NCBI GenBank assembly: GCA_031277855.1
Contig: JAITLO010000039.1
Location: forward strand, 62,001-126,000
DNA length: 64,000 nucleotides
Source: Acidovorax sp.
Lineage (GTDB): Bacteria; Pseudomonadota; Gammaproteobacteria; Burkholderiales; Burkholderiaceae_C
Reading direction: 5' to 3'
The translations under genes were made by a program, and so were the position numbers. Under the pieces are notes generated by a model that was given only the letters and a program-made list of their open reading frames with translations, had not been told where the DNA came from and did no database searches. This document shows positions 17,847 to 26,898 of the stretch, one piece after another. How positions within the stretch are numbered: the stretch's first letter is position 1; each line of letters opens with the position of its first letter.

Positions 17847-18446
17847 ATGCAGTGTTTGGTCGTGATTGCCCACCCGCTGCATGACAGCCTGTGCCGCACC
17901 TTGGCGCAGACCGCGGTGGATACCCTGGAATCTGCAGGCCATCAGGTGCAGGTGGAGGATTTGTATGCCACTGCGTTTGCCCCGGCGCTGACCGAGGCCG
18001 AGCGCCGCAGCTATTACACACCGCGCTTTGATGCCGCCGAGGTGCAAGCCCAGTTGCAGCGCCTGCAGGCCGCAGAGGTCTTGGTGCTGGTCTTTCCCAC
18101 TTGGTGGTTTGGTTTTCCTGCAATCTTGAAGGGCTGGTTTGACCGCGTCTGGGCGCCGGGCCATGTCTACGACCATGCCAGCGATCTGGGCGCTATCCGG
18201 CCCCGTCTGCACGCGCTGCGGCATGCGGTGGCCATCACCACCTTGGGTTCGCCCTGGTGGGTGGACCGCCTGGTGATGTGGCGCCCCGTGCGCCGCGTTT
18301 TGAAAACCGCCTTGCTTGGCACCTGCGCACCTCGCTGTAACTTGGACATGCTGTCGCTCTACCGGGCGGAACAGGTGTCGCAGCAGCGGGTGGAACAGTT
18401 CCGGGCGCGCATTGTGAAAGCACTAGCGCGCAGGGCCATTCCATAA
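17847..18446 (+). CDS. NAD(P)H-dependent flavin oxidoreductase (flavodoxin-like, quinone reductase type)
   Basis: 199 residues from the ATG at 17847, preceded by AAGGAGG. The flavodoxin-like fold of the NQO1/MdaB/KefF class is shown by LVVIAHPLHDSLCRTL at the start, DLYA at about 37-40, VFPTWWFGFPAILKGWFDRVW in the FMN-binding loop region, and TTLGSPWW. Such enzymes perform two-electron reduction of quinones or other electrophiles using FMN. It is placed directly after the first Hsp70 gene (16 bp), so it is likely cotranscribed, although the functional link is unclear. Confidence 0.85.
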   Translation: MQCLVVIAHPLHDSLCRTLAQTAVDTLESAGHQVQVEDLYATAFAPALTEAERRSYYTPRFDAAEVQAQLQRLQAAEVLVLVFPTWWFGFPAILKGWFDRVWAPGHVYDHASDLGAIRPRLHALRHAVAITTLGSPWWVDRLVMWRPVRRVLKTALLGTCAPRCNLDMLSLYRAEQVSQQRVEQFRARIVKALARRAIP

Positions 18447-18497
18447 ATCAGGGCGCCGCGCACCGGCCGCGCCGCCTCGCCGCCATTTCGCTCTGCT

Positions 18498-18552
18498 GTT
18501 GTCCCCCCTGTACCCCTATTTCAGGGGCAGAAGCGCAGCGGCGCAGGGGGGC
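18498..18552 (+). repeat. Family B-like 3' repeat, diverged
   Basis: GTCCCCCCTG..CCCCTATTTCAGGGG..AAGCGCAGCGGCGCAGGGGGG ends within a few bases of the porin stop codon. It keeps the GC-rich tail of family B but the arms differ. Confidence 0.45.
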
Positions 18553-18556
18553 TTCT

Positions 18557-19576
18557 TCAGAACTCATGCCGCAACCCCACTCCCATGGTGCGTGCATCCT
18601 GGCCAAAGGCCACCCCGTTTTTAAAGCCATAGCCATATTTCACGTTCGCGCTGTTATTCAGCTTGGTGTAGAGGGCATAGACCTTGGTGCGGCGGCTGAG
18701 GTTGTAGTTGTAGCCCAGCATCAGCTGGCGGGCGCTGCTGTCGGCCACCTGGTCCCATTGACTGGTGGCGCCATAGCCGACCACGAACTCCGACGCACCC
18801 CTGGTGTACATGGCACTCATGCGGGCGTTGTTGCGCTGGCCGCAGGCAGCCCCCCCGTTGTTGCAGATGGTGCCTGCAGTGTCGTTGGAGCGCTGAAAGT
18901 AGGCAGCCACCTGGAACGCACCCACGGTGTAGTGCACGCGCGTGCCCCATTGGCTGCCTTTGCCATTGTGGGTGTAGCCTGCACCAAATGACCAGGCGCC
19001 CAAGGCCCAGTTGGCCGATAGGTCGTAGCTGTTTTTGTATTGGGTGCTGGGCTCGTCCTCGTGCAAAGATACAGCTCCCACCACCGTGAGCCCATTCCAG
19101 GTGGGTGTGCTGTAGGAGATGCCATTGGTGCCGCGCACGATGTCGAGGTAGAGCGCATCGGACACAGAACCGGTGTCGTGGTTGGGTTGGTCGAGCACGC
19201 CATAGTCAGCGACGAAGAGGTAGGAATTACCGCCTGCCTGCCCCATTTGCAACTTGCCAAAGTCTCCACTCAGGTAGACCCCACTTTTGCGGTCAAAAGA
19301 CAGGCCGGTATTGCTCCATCCACCGGCGCCGGTGTCGGACTGAAACCCCGCTTCGAGTGCAAAGCCTACCGAGAGGCCGTTGCCCAGCGATTCGCTGCCC
19401 AGAAAGCCTATGCGGGAGTTGTTGTTGACCATGGCGGTCACACTGTTGCCGCCCACGGTTTGCCGTTCTATCGAGGTGTTGATGCGACCGTAGACGCGAA
19501 AGTCGCTTTGCGCCCAAACAGCGCTGCTGCTGGCTGCAATCAAGAAGGCAATCATCACAGAGGTCTTGGTACGCAT
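18557..19576 (-). CDS. Gram-negative porin (OmpC/Omp32-like)
   Basis: 339 residues from the ATG at 19576. Signal peptide MRTKTSVMIAFLIAASSSAVWAQ is followed by the classical betaproteobacterial porin start SDFRVYGRINTSIE. The barrel contains GFLGSESLGNGLSVGFALEAGF, and it ends GVGLRHEF with terminal Phe. It forms general diffusion channels in the outer membrane. It sits on the opposite strand between the two Hsp70 genes, as though inserted there. It shows one Cys-containing loop (CNNGGAACG) that could form a disulfide. Confidence 0.92.
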   Translation of the reverse strand: MRTKTSVMIAFLIAASSSAVWAQSDFRVYGRINTSIERQTVGGNSVTAMVNNNSRIGFLGSESLGNGLSVGFALEAGFQSDTGAGGWSNTGLSFDRKSGVYLSGDFGKLQMGQAGGNSYLFVADYGVLDQPNHDTGSVSDALYLDIVRGTNGISYSTPTWNGLTVVGAVSLHEDEPSTQYKNSYDLSANWALGAWSFGAGYTHNGKGSQWGTRVHYTVGAFQVAAYFQRSNDTAGTICNNGGAACGQRNNARMSAMYTRGASEFVVGYGATSQWDQVADSSARQLMLGYNYNLSRRTKVYALYTKLNNSANVKYGYGFKNGVAFGQDARTMGVGLRHEF

Positions 19577-19837
19577 GGAGGTGGTCCGGAACGTGAATGG
19601 AGTGAGAAAAAAGCCCAGGCAATCGGATCGACAACGCGTGCTGCCGGGCATTCCGCAAAGGTCAGCCGGTAGGGAAATGGCAAGTTGCATGCCAAGCGGG
19701 TGCAACAGTTTGTGTAGCGCCCATGGCCGGTGCTGGCTTGCGCAGCGGCAGGCGAGTGCATGCGAGTACATGCAAGGGCTTGGCCGGGCTTGCTACGATC
19801 TGCCCACAGATAGAACCCGCTTAGCCTCTTGATTGCC

Positions 19838-22726
19838 ATGTCTTCACCTCGTCCCGCTTACGCCATCGGCATTGACCTGGGCACCAGCCACACCGTGCTG
19901 GCCAGTGCGCCTATGGAGGGGGTGACTGGTGCTGCGGGGGCAGCCCCCTGTATCACGTTGCTGCCCATTCCCCAGCGCAGCAGCGCGGGCGAGCTTGTGG
20001 CCCAGGCTCTGCTGCCCTCGCTGCGCTACCAGGCCATGCCGGGTGAGTTGGGCGAGGCCTGGCGTGCACCCTGGCCGCCGCAGGCTGCGAGCGAGGCCGA
20101 GCCCGCCGTCATCGGCCGCTGGGCCCGTGATCTGGGCGCCGCCGTGCCGGGGCGTTTGGTGGCCAGCGCCAAGAGCTGGCTGTCCCACCAGGGCGTGGAC
20201 CGCAGCGCCGCCATACTTCCCTGGGGCGCTGGCGAGGATGTAGCCAAGGTCTCGCCCGTGCAGGCCTCGGCCAGCTACCTGGCCCATCTGAAAGCGGCCT
20301 GGGATGCAGCCCATCCCGAGGCCCCGCTGGCACAGCAGGCCGTGGTGCTGACGGTGCCCGCATCGTTTGACGAAGGCGCACGGGCGCTGACGCTGGAAGC
20401 CGCGCAACTGGCCGGCCTGCCCCAGCTGCAGCTGCTGGAAGAGCCCAAGGCGGCTTTCCACGACTGGCTGCTGCTACAGGGCGAACAACTGGCGGCGCAG
20501 CTGGCGGACAGCCGCCTGGTGCTGGTGGTGGACGTGGGCGGCGGCACTACCGACCTGAGCCTGATTCGGGTGCAGGCTTCGCAAGAGGAAGGCCTGCCCA
20601 CGCTGACACGCACCGCCGTGGGCGAGCATTTGATGCTGGGTGGCGACAATATGGACCTGGCCCTGGCCCACCAGCTCGAGCCCAGGTTTGCCGGCGAAGG
20701 CAGCAGGCTCACGGCCGCCCGCTTTGCGGAACTGGTGCAGCGCTGCCGCCAGGCCAAGGAGCAGCTATTGGCCGCGAATGCGCCCGAGCAGGTGGCCGTC
20801 ACCCTGCTGGGCGCGGGCAGCCAGCTGCTGGCCGCCACACAGACCGCCACGCTCACGCGTGCCCAGGTGCAGCACTGCGTGGTGGATGGATTTTTCCCAA
20901 GGGTTGCCATCAGCGCTACCCCGACCAAACGCCAGGGCGGTTTGCGCGGCCTGGGTCTGCCCTATCCGGCCGATGCCGCCATCACCCGGCATCTGGCCCA
21001 GTTTTTGGCCCAGCATGCGGGCTCTGCTCTTTCCGATACCCTGCCCGACACCGTGCTGCTCAACGGCGGTGTATGCCATGCCGCCGCCATTGCCGAGCGC
21101 CTGGCCCAGCAGCTTGGTGACTGGCGCGGCAGCCCCGTGCGCGTGCTGCACAACCCCCACCCGGACTGGGCCGTGGCACGCGGGGCCGCAGCCCATGCGC
21201 TGGCGCTGCAGGCCAGGTGCCGTGTTCAGGTTGATACGTCGGCAACGCAATCCCCATCGGCATCTGAAGCTCCAAAATCCATAGTGCCCCACATCGGCGG
21301 TGGTGCGGCGCGCAGCTACTGGCTGCTGCTGCCGGGCAAGGCCGGCGAGGCACCCCAAGGCCTGTGCCTGTTGCCGCGCGGGACTGAAGAGGGACATCGC
21401 CTGCTGCTCACGGGCCGGCGTTTTGCGCTCAGGCTGGGCCAGGCCGTGCGCTTCAATCTGCTGGCCCACAGCGGCAGCCAGCCGGCACAGGCCGGGCAGA
21501 TTGCGCCGCTGCAGGGCGAGGGCTGGGTGGAGCTGCCACCGATTGCCACCGTGCTGCCTGCGCCTGAGTCCCTTAACCAAGGGCGCGGCGCGGCACAGAT
21601 CGAGGTGCAGCTGCAAGCCTGCATGACCGAGCTGGGCGTGCTGGAGGTGCGCTGTGTGGCGGTTCAGGACGCGGCACAGTCCTGGTTGCTGCCGTTTCAG
21701 CTGCGCGGTGCTGCTATGAAAAACGATGCTGCTGCCGCAGATGCAGCAAGCGTTGCAGGCCCAAAAAGCGTGCAATCCAACGACAGCACACTGCCCCAGG
21801 CCGTGGCCCTGGTGGAGCGCATTTTTGGCAACCAGACGCAGGAGGTCGCCCCCAAAGAGGTGCGCCAGCTGCGCCAGTCGCTGGAAAAAATCCTGGGCCC
21901 GCGCGAGGCCTGGGACGTGGCCCTGCTGCGCGCCCTGTTTGATGCGCTGCTGGCCTGCGCCAAGCGCCGCCGCCGCACGCCCGAGCATGAGCGCGTATGG
22001 CTGAACCTGGCCGGCTGGTGTCTGCGCCCCGGCGTGGGCGCCCAGCTCGATGCCTGGCGCGTGGAGCAGGTCTGGGCCTTGTATGAGCAAGGTCTGGCCC
22101 ATGGCAAAGAGGCCGCCAACTGGACCGAGTGGTGGGTGTTCTGGCGCCGCGTGGCCGCAGGCCTGAATGCGGACCAGCAGCTGCAACTGCTGGAGGCCGT
22201 GGCCGGCCAGATGCAAAAAGCCGTGCAGCAAACCACACGCGCCGGTGGCAAGAGCAGCCACGGCAGCTATGACGACATGCTGCGCCTGTTTGCCGCCATG
22301 GAGGCCGTGCCCTGGCAGTACCGCCAGGAAATGGGCCAGTGGATGCTGCAGCGCTTGCAGCGCCCGGATGAGACGGTGCAAACCTGGTGGGCCATAGGCC
22401 GCTTGGCCGCACGCCAATCGTTGGCCGCCAATGCCCATCTGGTCATGCCGCCCAAGGCCGCCCAGGAGTTTCTGAACGCCACGCTGGCCCAGGACTGGCG
22501 CAGGAACGAAACCGCCATGTTTGCCGCCGTGCAAATCACCCGCATGACGGGCGACCGTGCACGCGATCTGCCGAATGAGGTCCGAGCCCAGGTGCTGGAG
22601 AAGATGCGGGTATCCGGCGCTCCCGAGCGCTGGATCGCGATGGTGGAGCAGGTGGTGGAGATGCAGGCCGAAGACCAAAAACGCAGCCTGGGCGATAGCC
22701 TGCCGCCGGGGCTGGTGTTGTTGTAG
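19838..22726 (+). CDS. Large Hsp70-family protein with C-terminal DUF3731
   Basis: 962 residues from the ATG at 19838; a TTG nine nt upstream is possible. Residues 1 to about 620 repeat the architecture of the 15953 protein: AIGIDLGTSHTVLAS, VVDVGGGTTDLSL, LLNGGVCHAA. Then comes a roughly 300-residue helical extension of DUF3731 type (LVERIFGNQTQEV, LRQSLEKILGPREAWDV, WLNLAGWCLRPG). The family is a bacterial Hsp70 subset usually encoded with a shorter Hsp70 and DUF2760. Here the three are separated by about 2 kb holding an oxidoreductase and a porin. Biochemical role is not established. Confidence 0.86.
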   Translation: MSSPRPAYAIGIDLGTSHTVLASAPMEGVTGAAGAAPCITLLPIPQRSSAGELVAQALLPSLRYQAMPGELGEAWRAPWPPQAASEAEPAVIGRWARDLGAAVPGRLVASAKSWLSHQGVDRSAAILPWGAGEDVAKVSPVQASASYLAHLKAAWDAAHPEAPLAQQAVVLTVPASFDEGARALTLEAAQLAGLPQLQLLEEPKAAFHDWLLLQGEQLAAQLADSRLVLVVDVGGGTTDLSLIRVQASQEEGLPTLTRTAVGEHLMLGGDNMDLALAHQLEPRFAGEGSRLTAARFAELVQRCRQAKEQLLAANAPEQVAVTLLGAGSQLLAATQTATLTRAQVQHCVVDGFFPRVAISATPTKRQGGLRGLGLPYPADAAITRHLAQFLAQHAGSALSDTLPDTVLLNGGVCHAAAIAERLAQQLGDWRGSPVRVLHNPHPDWAVARGAAAHALALQARCRVQVDTSATQSPSASEAPKSIVPHIGGGAARSYWLLLPGKAGEAPQGLCLLPRGTEEGHRLLLTGRRFALRLGQAVRFNLLAHSGSQPAQAGQIAPLQGEGWVELPPIATVLPAPESLNQGRGAAQIEVQLQACMTELGVLEVRCVAVQDAAQSWLLPFQLRGAAMKNDAAAADAASVAGPKSVQSNDSTLPQAVALVERIFGNQTQEVAPKEVRQLRQSLEKILGPREAWDVALLRALFDALLACAKRRRRTPEHERVWLNLAGWCLRPGVGAQLDAWRVEQVWALYEQGLAHGKEAANWTEWWVFWRRVAAGLNADQQLQLLEAVAGQMQKAVQQTTRAGGKSSHGSYDDMLRLFAAMEAVPWQYRQEMGQWMLQRLQRPDETVQTWWAIGRLAARQSLAANAHLVMPPKAAQEFLNATLAQDWRRNETAMFAAVQITRMTGDRARDLPNEVRAQVLEKMRVSGAPERWIAMVEQVVEMQAEDQKRSLGDSLPPGLVLL

Positions 22727-22754
22727 CAGAGGCTGAGCGCCGGTCTGGTAGAAA

Positions 22755-22784
22755 CAAAAAAGGCCTGCTGGGAATGGCAGGCCT
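22755..22784 (-). terminator. Terminator of the binding-protein gene at 22799
   Basis: AGGCCTGC-TGGGAATG-GCAGGCCT, 8-bp perfect stem; on the minus strand it is followed by TTTTTT. It ends transcription of the VOC/binding-protein operon. Confidence 0.85.
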
Positions 22785-22798
22785 AAGGGGGGGCTGGT

Positions 22799-23707
22799 TC
22801 AGGGCGCTGAATAGGCTTCCAAGGGCTTGTCAGTCGGCGCAGCCCAGGCTGCCTTAGTGGCCGCAGAGGCCGGCAAATGGATGGCGCGGTTGCTGGGCGG
22901 AACGGGCTGCATAAACCATTTTTCGTACAGCTTTTCCACCTCGCCGGAGGCAGCCATGGCCTTGACCTTGTTATCAAAAACGGTCTTGAACGCCGGCGAG
23001 TCCTTGCGGTACATGATGGCGATGGGCTCCATGCTCAAGGGCTGTTCCACGATGCTGAATTGCTCCGGTGCCCGCAGCCGGGAAATGCCTGCGGCCAGAA
23101 TTTGCCCGTCGGCCACGCAGGCGTCTGCGCGTCCGCTCTCCAGCAGCATCACGCATTCCGCGTTGTCCTTGGTCAGCATGGCGTTCAGGCCCAGGTTTTT
23201 GTCCTTGTCCAGCTTGCGCAGCAATGTGACGGAGGTGCTGCCGGTGGTGACGGCCACGTTCTTGCCCGCCAGTTGCTCCAGCTTGCTGATGCCGCCGTTC
23301 TTTTTGACGGCGGCACGCACCTCTTCCACATACAAGGTGGGCGCAAACGCCACTTCCTGCTGGCGCACCGTGTTGTTGGTGGCCGTGCCGCAGATCAGGT
23401 CCACCGTGCCATTTTTCAGCAAGGGGATGCGGTTTTGCGGGGTGACCAACTGGTACTTCAGCTCCAGCTTGGGCAGCTTGAGGTCTTGCCTGATTTGCTC
23501 CAGCGCGGCCTCGCAGACCTCGACATGAAAGCCGGTGTATTTGCCATTGCCCAAGGTGAAGGACATGACACCGGATGCCTCGCGCACGCCCAAGGTGATG
23601 GACTGCGTGGACTTGATCTTGTCCAGCGTCTCCTGTGTTTGCCCCTGGGCAATGCCACAGGCGAGCAGCAGAGCGACCGAGGTCGCCGTCGTGAAAGCAT
23701 GGCGCAT
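22799..23707 (-). CDS. Amino-acid ABC transporter substrate-binding protein (GltI-like) paralogue
   Basis: 302 residues; ATG at 23707 with AAGGAG eight nt upstream. Signal peptide MRHAFTTATSVALLLACGIAQG. Family 3 SBP motifs: SITLGVREASGVMSF, DLICGTATNNTV, LESGRADACVADG, with a C-terminal EKWFMQPVPP shared with the 14017 paralogue. No transport partners are encoded nearby. It lies 19 bp after the VOC gene in the same operon, divergent from the LysR gene at 24276. Confidence 0.88.
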   Translation of the reverse strand: MRHAFTTATSVALLLACGIAQGQTQETLDKIKSTQSITLGVREASGVMSFTLGNGKYTGFHVEVCEAALEQIRQDLKLPKLELKYQLVTPQNRIPLLKNGTVDLICGTATNNTVRQQEVAFAPTLYVEEVRAAVKKNGGISKLEQLAGKNVAVTTGSTSVTLLRKLDKDKNLGLNAMLTKDNAECVMLLESGRADACVADGQILAAGISRLRAPEQFSIVEQPLSMEPIAIMYRKDSPAFKTVFDNKVKAMAASGEVEKLYEKWFMQPVPPSNRAIHLPASAATKAAWAAPTDKPLEAYSAP

Positions 23708-23726
23708 GGGGACGGCTCCTTGGCGA

Positions 23727-24158
23727 TTACTTGGCAAACAGGGATTCGATGTTCTTGAAGGCCTTGAACTCCAGTGCATTGCCGGAGGGGTCTTTGAAGA
23801 ACATGGTGGCCTGCTCACCCACCTCGCCCTTGAAGCGGATGTAGGGCTCAATCACAAATTCCATGCCAGCCGCCTGCAGGCGGGCGGCCAGGGCCTCCCA
23901 GTCGGGCATGGAGAGCACCACGCCAAAGTGGCGCACGGGAACGCCGTGGCCGTCCACCGCACTGGTCTTGCTGGCGCCGCACTCTTCCGGTGCCAGATGG
24001 GCCACGACCTGGTGGCCGTAAAAATCAAAGTCCACCCAGGCATCGGAGCTGCGGCCTTCGGCGCAGCCAATCACTTCGCCATAGAACTTGCGTGCCACAG
24101 CAATGTCATGCACGGGGAAGGCCAGGTGAAAGGGCTGGAGGGGGGAGATGGTGCTCAT
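23727..24158 (-). CDS. VOC-family (glyoxalase/dioxygenase fold) protein
   Basis: 143 residues; start taken at the ATG at 24158 because the upstream extension looks non-coding. It shows one VOC module pair: [22 protein letters not shown] at the start, HFGVVLSM in the middle and [15 protein letters not shown] at the end, with candidate metal ligands His and Glu in these motifs. Close homologues are annotated as glyoxalase-like. It is the first gene of a two-gene operon with a binding protein. The substrate is unknown. Confidence 0.85.
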   Translation of the reverse strand: MSTISPLQPFHLAFPVHDIAVARKFYGEVIGCAEGRSSDAWVDFDFYGHQVVAHLAPEECGASKTSAVDGHGVPVRHFGVVLSMPDWEALAARLQAAGMEFVIEPYIRFKGEVGEQATMFFKDPSGNALEFKAFKNIESLFAK

Positions 24159-24250
24159 CGTGTGTCTCGTGTAGTTGGGAAAGTGCTTGGGTCGCAGCAC
24201 GAAATTCACTGTAGGACAATGGTTTGATTTATAAAAACGATATATTTTTG

Positions 24251-24263
24251 ATGTGAGTCACAT
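24251..24263. promoter_or_regulatory. Short palindrome before the LysR start
   Basis: ATGTGA-g-TCACAT is a perfect 13-bp palindrome, 13 bp upstream of the LysR ATG, within an AT-rich divergent promoter region. It is a candidate autoregulatory site. Confidence 0.4.
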
Positions 24264-24275
24264 TTAGATCGATGA

Positions 24276-25172
24276 ATGATTGCGGAACTCAGAACCTTTT
24301 TAGCCGTGGTGCGCTGCGGCACATTTGCCGGCGCCGGTGACAGCATTGGCCTGACCCAGTCGGCCGTCAGCAGCCAGATGAAGCGGCTGGAAGCGCATTT
24401 CGGCTGCAGCTTTTTTGACCGTACCGGGCGCTCTTCCGAGCTCAATGCCACGGGCAAGCTCATGGTGCCTAGGGTGGAAGCGCTGCTGCGCCAATTCGAG
24501 GCGCTGGCGCAGGACGATGAGACCCATACCCCCCATGTGCGCCTGTCCGTTGGCGCCATTGCCACGGCGCAGCTGAGCATCCTGGTGCCTGCTTTTGCAC
24601 GCCTGTTGCAGCGGGGCGAGCCGCTGCATTTGCACATCGTGCCGGGCATGTCGATCGAGTTGATGGACCAGTTGGACAGCGGCGCACTGGACGCGGCCTT
24701 GATCGTGCGCCCGCCTTTTGGCATCTACCCGCAGCTGCTGTGGCAGCCTCTGCTGTACGAGCCTTATGTGCTGTTGGCGCCGGCGGCATGGGGTGGTCCC
24801 TCATGGGAGGCGCTGCTGGCAGAGCGGCCCTGGATCCGCTATGCCCGGCATTCCTTTGGCGGGCGCATGGTGGACCGCTTTGTGCGCAAGCGCCAGATGA
24901 AGCCCCATGAGGTGGCCGAGCTGGATGACTTGGACTGCCTGGTGGCGTTGGTGGCCCAGGAGGTTGGTGTCGCCATTGCCCCTGCGGCCATGACTTTGCT
25001 TCCCTTGCCCGCATCTGTGCGCATGTGGTCCTTGGGTGAGCACACGTTCTACCGGGAAGTGGGTTGGCTGCAGCAACGCCATCCCAAGGAGCCGGCGGTG
25101 ATGGCCAGGCTGCTGCAAGAGATGCAGCAGCAAGTCGAAGCCTTGAATGCGGCAGCGCCGGGAGTTTCATAA
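24276..25172 (+). CDS. LysR-family transcriptional regulator
   Basis: 298 residues. HTH at about 3-60 (RTFLAVVRCGTFAGAGDSIGLTQSAVSSQMKRLE), then an effector-binding domain with VGAIATAQLSILVPAF. It diverges from the VOC/binding-protein operon, which is its likely target. The effector is unknown. Confidence 0.88.
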   Translation: MIAELRTFLAVVRCGTFAGAGDSIGLTQSAVSSQMKRLEAHFGCSFFDRTGRSSELNATGKLMVPRVEALLRQFEALAQDDETHTPHVRLSVGAIATAQLSILVPAFARLLQRGEPLHLHIVPGMSIELMDQLDSGALDAALIVRPPFGIYPQLLWQPLLYEPYVLLAPAAWGGPSWEALLAERPWIRYARHSFGGRMVDRFVRKRQMKPHEVAELDDLDCLVALVAQEVGVAIAPAAMTLLPLPASVRMWSLGEHTFYREVGWLQQRHPKEPAVMARLLQEMQQQVEALNAAAPGVS

Positions 25173-25213
25173 AGCGCGCGAGCGTGCTTCGGTGAAAACA
25201 AAGTAAATCAATA

Positions 25214-25240
25214 AAAAATTATCGTAAAACGATAATTTTT
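25214..25240. promoter_or_regulatory. 27-bp inverted repeat upstream of the DUF2975/HTH operon
   Basis: AAAAATTATCG-TAAAA-CGATAATTTTT has 11-bp perfect arms and ends 39 bp before the DUF2975 start. It is most likely the operator of the small HTH protein. Because its right arm is T-rich it could also terminate the upstream LysR transcript. Confidence 0.6.
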
Positions 25241-25279
25241 GCTACAGTCACGCCATCTCGAACGTGAAAAGGATGGACT

Positions 25280-25846
25280 GTGAAATCAACCGACTCTCTG
25301 GCGCGCAACAGCCAGTACATTGCGGCGGCGGCCTTGCTGCTGGTGGTGGCCATGCTGGTGCTGAATGCTGCCAGCTGGTTTTTCCCTGCACTGGGACAAG
25401 GGGAGGGTGGCGCCGGGCTGAGCTTTGCGCTGACCCAGCGCATGGTCGGCATGGCTGGTGTCGATGTGCTGGCCATGCCCTGGTGGCAGTTGTTGGGGGC
25501 GGCGCTGATCTCCAGCATTCCGCTGCTGGCCATGGCCTATGGGCTGCTGCAGCTGCGGGCGCTGTTCCGGCAATACGCTGGCGGCAACTACTTTGTGCAT
25601 TCGGCCTATGGGCATATGGAGCGCCTGGGCCGTGCCATCGTGGCCTGGGTGGTGCTGGACTTTGTCTGCGAGCCGGTGCTGGGTTTGTGGGTCACCATGC
25701 TGGCGCCGGTGGGTCAGCGCATGCTGACGCTGAGCCTGGAGCCGCCGGTGTTCATCGCCCTGTTTCTGGCGGCCTGCGTGATCGCCATCGCCCGCATTTT
25801 GCAGCGCGCCTGCGATCTGCATGCCGAAAACCAGCAGTTTGTGTGA
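25280..25846 (+). CDS. DUF2975 membrane protein
   Basis: 188 residues from a GTG at 25280 preceded by AAGGATGG. Four hydrophobic segments: residues about 12-35, 65-85, 110-135 and 150-170. The second-loop motif LRALFRQYAGGNYF is typical of DUF2975. The next gene is a small Cro/CI-type HTH, 9 bp downstream; this pair is a recurrent bacterial arrangement (Bacillus YoaS/YozG type) in which the membrane protein and regulator are thought to work together. What it senses is unknown. Confidence 0.82.
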   Translation: MKSTDSLARNSQYIAAAALLLVVAMLVLNAASWFFPALGQGEGGAGLSFALTQRMVGMAGVDVLAMPWWQLLGAALISSIPLLAMAYGLLQLRALFRQYAGGNYFVHSAYGHMERLGRAIVAWVVLDFVCEPVLGLWVTMLAPVGQRMLTLSLEPPVFIALFLAACVIAIARILQRACDLHAENQQFV

Positions 25847-25855
25847 CGGCAGACC

Positions 25856-26098
25856 ATGGCGATTGAAATTGCACTCGATGTGATGCTGGCCAAGCGCAAG
25901 GTCAAGTCCAAGGACCTGGCTGCAGCCATAGGTATCACGGAGCAAAACCTCTCCCTGCTCAAGCAGGGCAAGGTCAAGGGCATGCGGCTGGCTACGCTGG
26001 ATGCGATCTGCCGCCATCTGGATTGCACGCCCGGTGATGTGCTGGTCTATGTGCCGGGCGGTGCCGAGACCGCCGATGGCGAGGAGGGCGCACTCTAA
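25856..26098 (+). CDS. Small Cro/CI (XRE)-type HTH regulator, YozG-like
   Basis: 80 residues: LDVMLAKRKVKSKDLAAAIGITEQNLSLLKQGKVKGMRLATLDAICRHL is a complete five-helix HTH with recognition helix EQNLSLLKQG, followed by DCTPGDVLVYV. It is encoded 9 bp after the DUF2975 gene. The inverted repeat at 25214 is the probable binding site, so the pair is likely autoregulated. Confidence 0.88.
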   Translation: MAIEIALDVMLAKRKVKSKDLAAAIGITEQNLSLLKQGKVKGMRLATLDAICRHLDCTPGDVLVYVPGGAETADGEEGAL

Positions 26099-26199
26099 TC
26101 GGCTGTGCTTTTCGCCCCGCCCGCCGTGAGGCCATGGCGTCGGCCTGGAGCAGGGCTGGATAGACTGCCGCATCCATCTTGTTGCCAAGGAGTGTGCGC

Positions 26200-26814
26200 A
26201 TGATCAGTCTGGAGTTTTTGCTGACCTCGCTGGTGGTGGTGCTGATTCCCGGCACCGGTGTGGTCTACACCGTGTCCACGGGCTTGGTACAAGGGCGTAA
26301 AGCCAGTCTTTATGCGGCCCTGGGTTGCACGCTGGGCATTGTTCCGCATCTGCTGGCCACGGTGCTGGGCCTGGCTGCGCTGATGCATACCAGCGCCCTG
26401 GCATTCCAGTTGCTGAAATATGCGGGCGTGGCCTATTTGTTCTATGTGGCCTGGGCCACCTGGCGTGACAAGTCCGCCTTCGCCGTGGACGGCAGCGTGG
26501 CCAGGACATCGGCGCGCAGCCTGGTCATCAAGGCGGTGTTGATGAATGTGCTCAATCCCAAGCTGACCATTTTCTTTCTGGCCTTTCTGCCGCAGTTTGT
26601 GCCCCAGGGCGCCAGCCAGCCGCTGCTGCAGCTGTTGCTGCTCAGCGCCGTGTTCATGGGCATGACGTTTGCGGTGTTTGTGGCCTATGGCTGGCTAGCC
26701 CACGCGTTTCGCCGCCTGGTCATGGAGTCAAACGCTGTGCAGCAGTGGCTGCGCTATGGCTTTGCCTCGGCCTTTGCAGGGCTGGGCGTCAAGCTGGCAT
26801 TCACCGAGAAATAG
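26200..26814 (+). CDS. LysE-family exporter
   Basis: 204 residues from the ATG at 26200 with AAGGAG seven nt upstream. Six hydrophobic segments and the LysE/RhtB signature IPGTGVVYTVSTGLVQGRKASLYAALG near the N-terminus, plus NPKLTIFFLAFLPQF. The family exports amino acids or related metabolites; specificity cannot be read from sequence. It is transcribed after the HTH gene with a 100-bp gap. Confidence 0.9.
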   Translation: MISLEFLLTSLVVVLIPGTGVVYTVSTGLVQGRKASLYAALGCTLGIVPHLLATVLGLAALMHTSALAFQLLKYAGVAYLFYVAWATWRDKSAFAVDGSVARTSARSLVIKAVLMNVLNPKLTIFFLAFLPQFVPQGASQPLLQLLLLSAVFMGMTFAVFVAYGWLAHAFRRLVMESNAVQQWLRYGFASAFAGLGVKLAFTEK

Positions 26815-26898
26815 CGGGCAGCAGCAGTCCTGGTGGAGACGGAGGCGGAGTGCAGGCATTCGTAGAATGCCCGGCAACCATTGTGTGGAGATCTCCCG

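Noticed and set aside
20765..22678. 637-codon minus-strand ORF across the second Hsp70 gene
   Set aside because: Same reason; the plus strand has firm Hsp70 motifs.
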